A DNA stretch of 5,851 nt, from positions 1 to 5,851 of the forward strand of contig JAKBGL010000085.1 of the NCBI GenBank assembly GCA_021833085.1. The letters are read 5' to 3'. The notes beneath the pieces are model-generated. The model saw nothing but the letters and a program-made list of their open reading frames with translations, was not told where the DNA came from and searched no databases. Below, one piece after another: positions 5,781 to 5,851 of this stretch. How positions within the stretch are numbered: the stretch's first letter is position 1; every line of letters begins with the position of its first letter. This DNA comes from Actinomycetes bacterium. GTDB lineage: Bacteria; Actinomycetota; Acidimicrobiia; Acidimicrobiales; Acidimicrobiaceae. The position numbers and the translations under genes were made by a program.

Positions 5781-5811
5781 TTGGTGGGTGGTACCAATCG
5801 AAGAAGTACCA
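5781..5811. repeat. Two overlapping inverted repeats that share bases
   Basis: TTGGT (5781-5785) pairs with ACCAA (5793-5797), and TGGTAC (5789-5794) pairs with GTACCA (5806-5811). The two pairings compete for 5793-5794. GTACCA also occurs as a direct repeat at 5791 and 5806, 15 bases apart. The structure could be a double operator or an alternative-hairpin leader; stems of 5-6 bp are short. Confidence 0.3.
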
Positions 5812-5851
5812 GTAGCTCCTTGAAAACGGAATAGGGACAGACATGTAAGTA

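Larger units (their letters stand above)
5609..5851. other. Intergenic region between the PucR-family gene and the window edge
   Basis: No credible coding sequence is visible in these 243 bp: the ATG at 5843 is followed at once by TAA. The region is AT-rich near 5640-5720 and holds the promoters and dyads listed separately. It probably is a divergent regulatory region, with the rightward gene starting outside the window. Confidence 0.6.

Noticed and set aside
1..5851. CRISPR arrays, tRNA or rRNA genes, insertion sequences, attachment sites.
   Set aside because: No spaced direct repeats, cloverleaf, transposase or terminal inverted repeats were seen.

Overview
The window looks like a chromosomal stretch from an actinobacterium of moderate GC content (roughly half). 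Three things suggest this: an ECF sigma factor paired with a membrane-anchored, zinc-binding RskA-like anti-sigma factor; a ferric-reductase-like flavocytochrome, FMN-binding protein and ApbE cluster of a kind common in Actinomycetota; and a full-length PucR-family regulator. UUG start codons are frequent. An acidophilic member of the Acidimicrobiia would fit, but that is a guess from gene style and composition, not a demonstrated placement.

Layout: (1) Positions 1-1008 hold the 3' part of an ECF sigma factor gene, cut by the window edge, overlapping by 14 bp the gene for its membrane anti-sigma factor. (2) Positions 1009-1227 are non-coding, with a 7-bp-arm dyad and a possible ECF-type promoter. 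(3) Positions 1228-3861 are a tight three-gene operon on the + strand: a six-helix flavocytochrome b reductase with four heme-ligand histidines and a cytosolic FAD/NAD(P)H module, a signal-anchored FMN-binding protein with a clear flavinylation motif, and the FAD:protein FMN transferase ApbE, which starts inside the stop codon of the gene before it. (4) Positions 3854-5608 on the - strand encode a PucR-family transcription factor that meets apbE tail to tail with an 8-bp overlap. (5) Positions 5609-5851 are non-coding. They carry a good sigma70-type promoter pointing rightward out of the window, a dyad over its -35 element, and two mutually exclusive inverted repeats further downstream.

How the parts work together (inference from the families): the reductase takes electrons from NAD(P)H in the cytosol, passes them through FAD and two b-type hemes across the membrane, and hands them to the FMN covalently attached by ApbE to the outward-facing FMN-binding protein. 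The terminal acceptor is not encoded here; ferric iron, quinones or another extracytosolic redox protein are possible. The sigma/anti-sigma pair directly upstream could control the module in response to an envelope or redox signal, but no direct evidence shows this. The PucR-like protein more likely controls itself and the gene to the right of the window. This module type is already known in outline. What merits a second look is the lack of any export signal on ApbE, the altered NAD(P)H-domain CGP motif, and the regulatory DNA on both sides.
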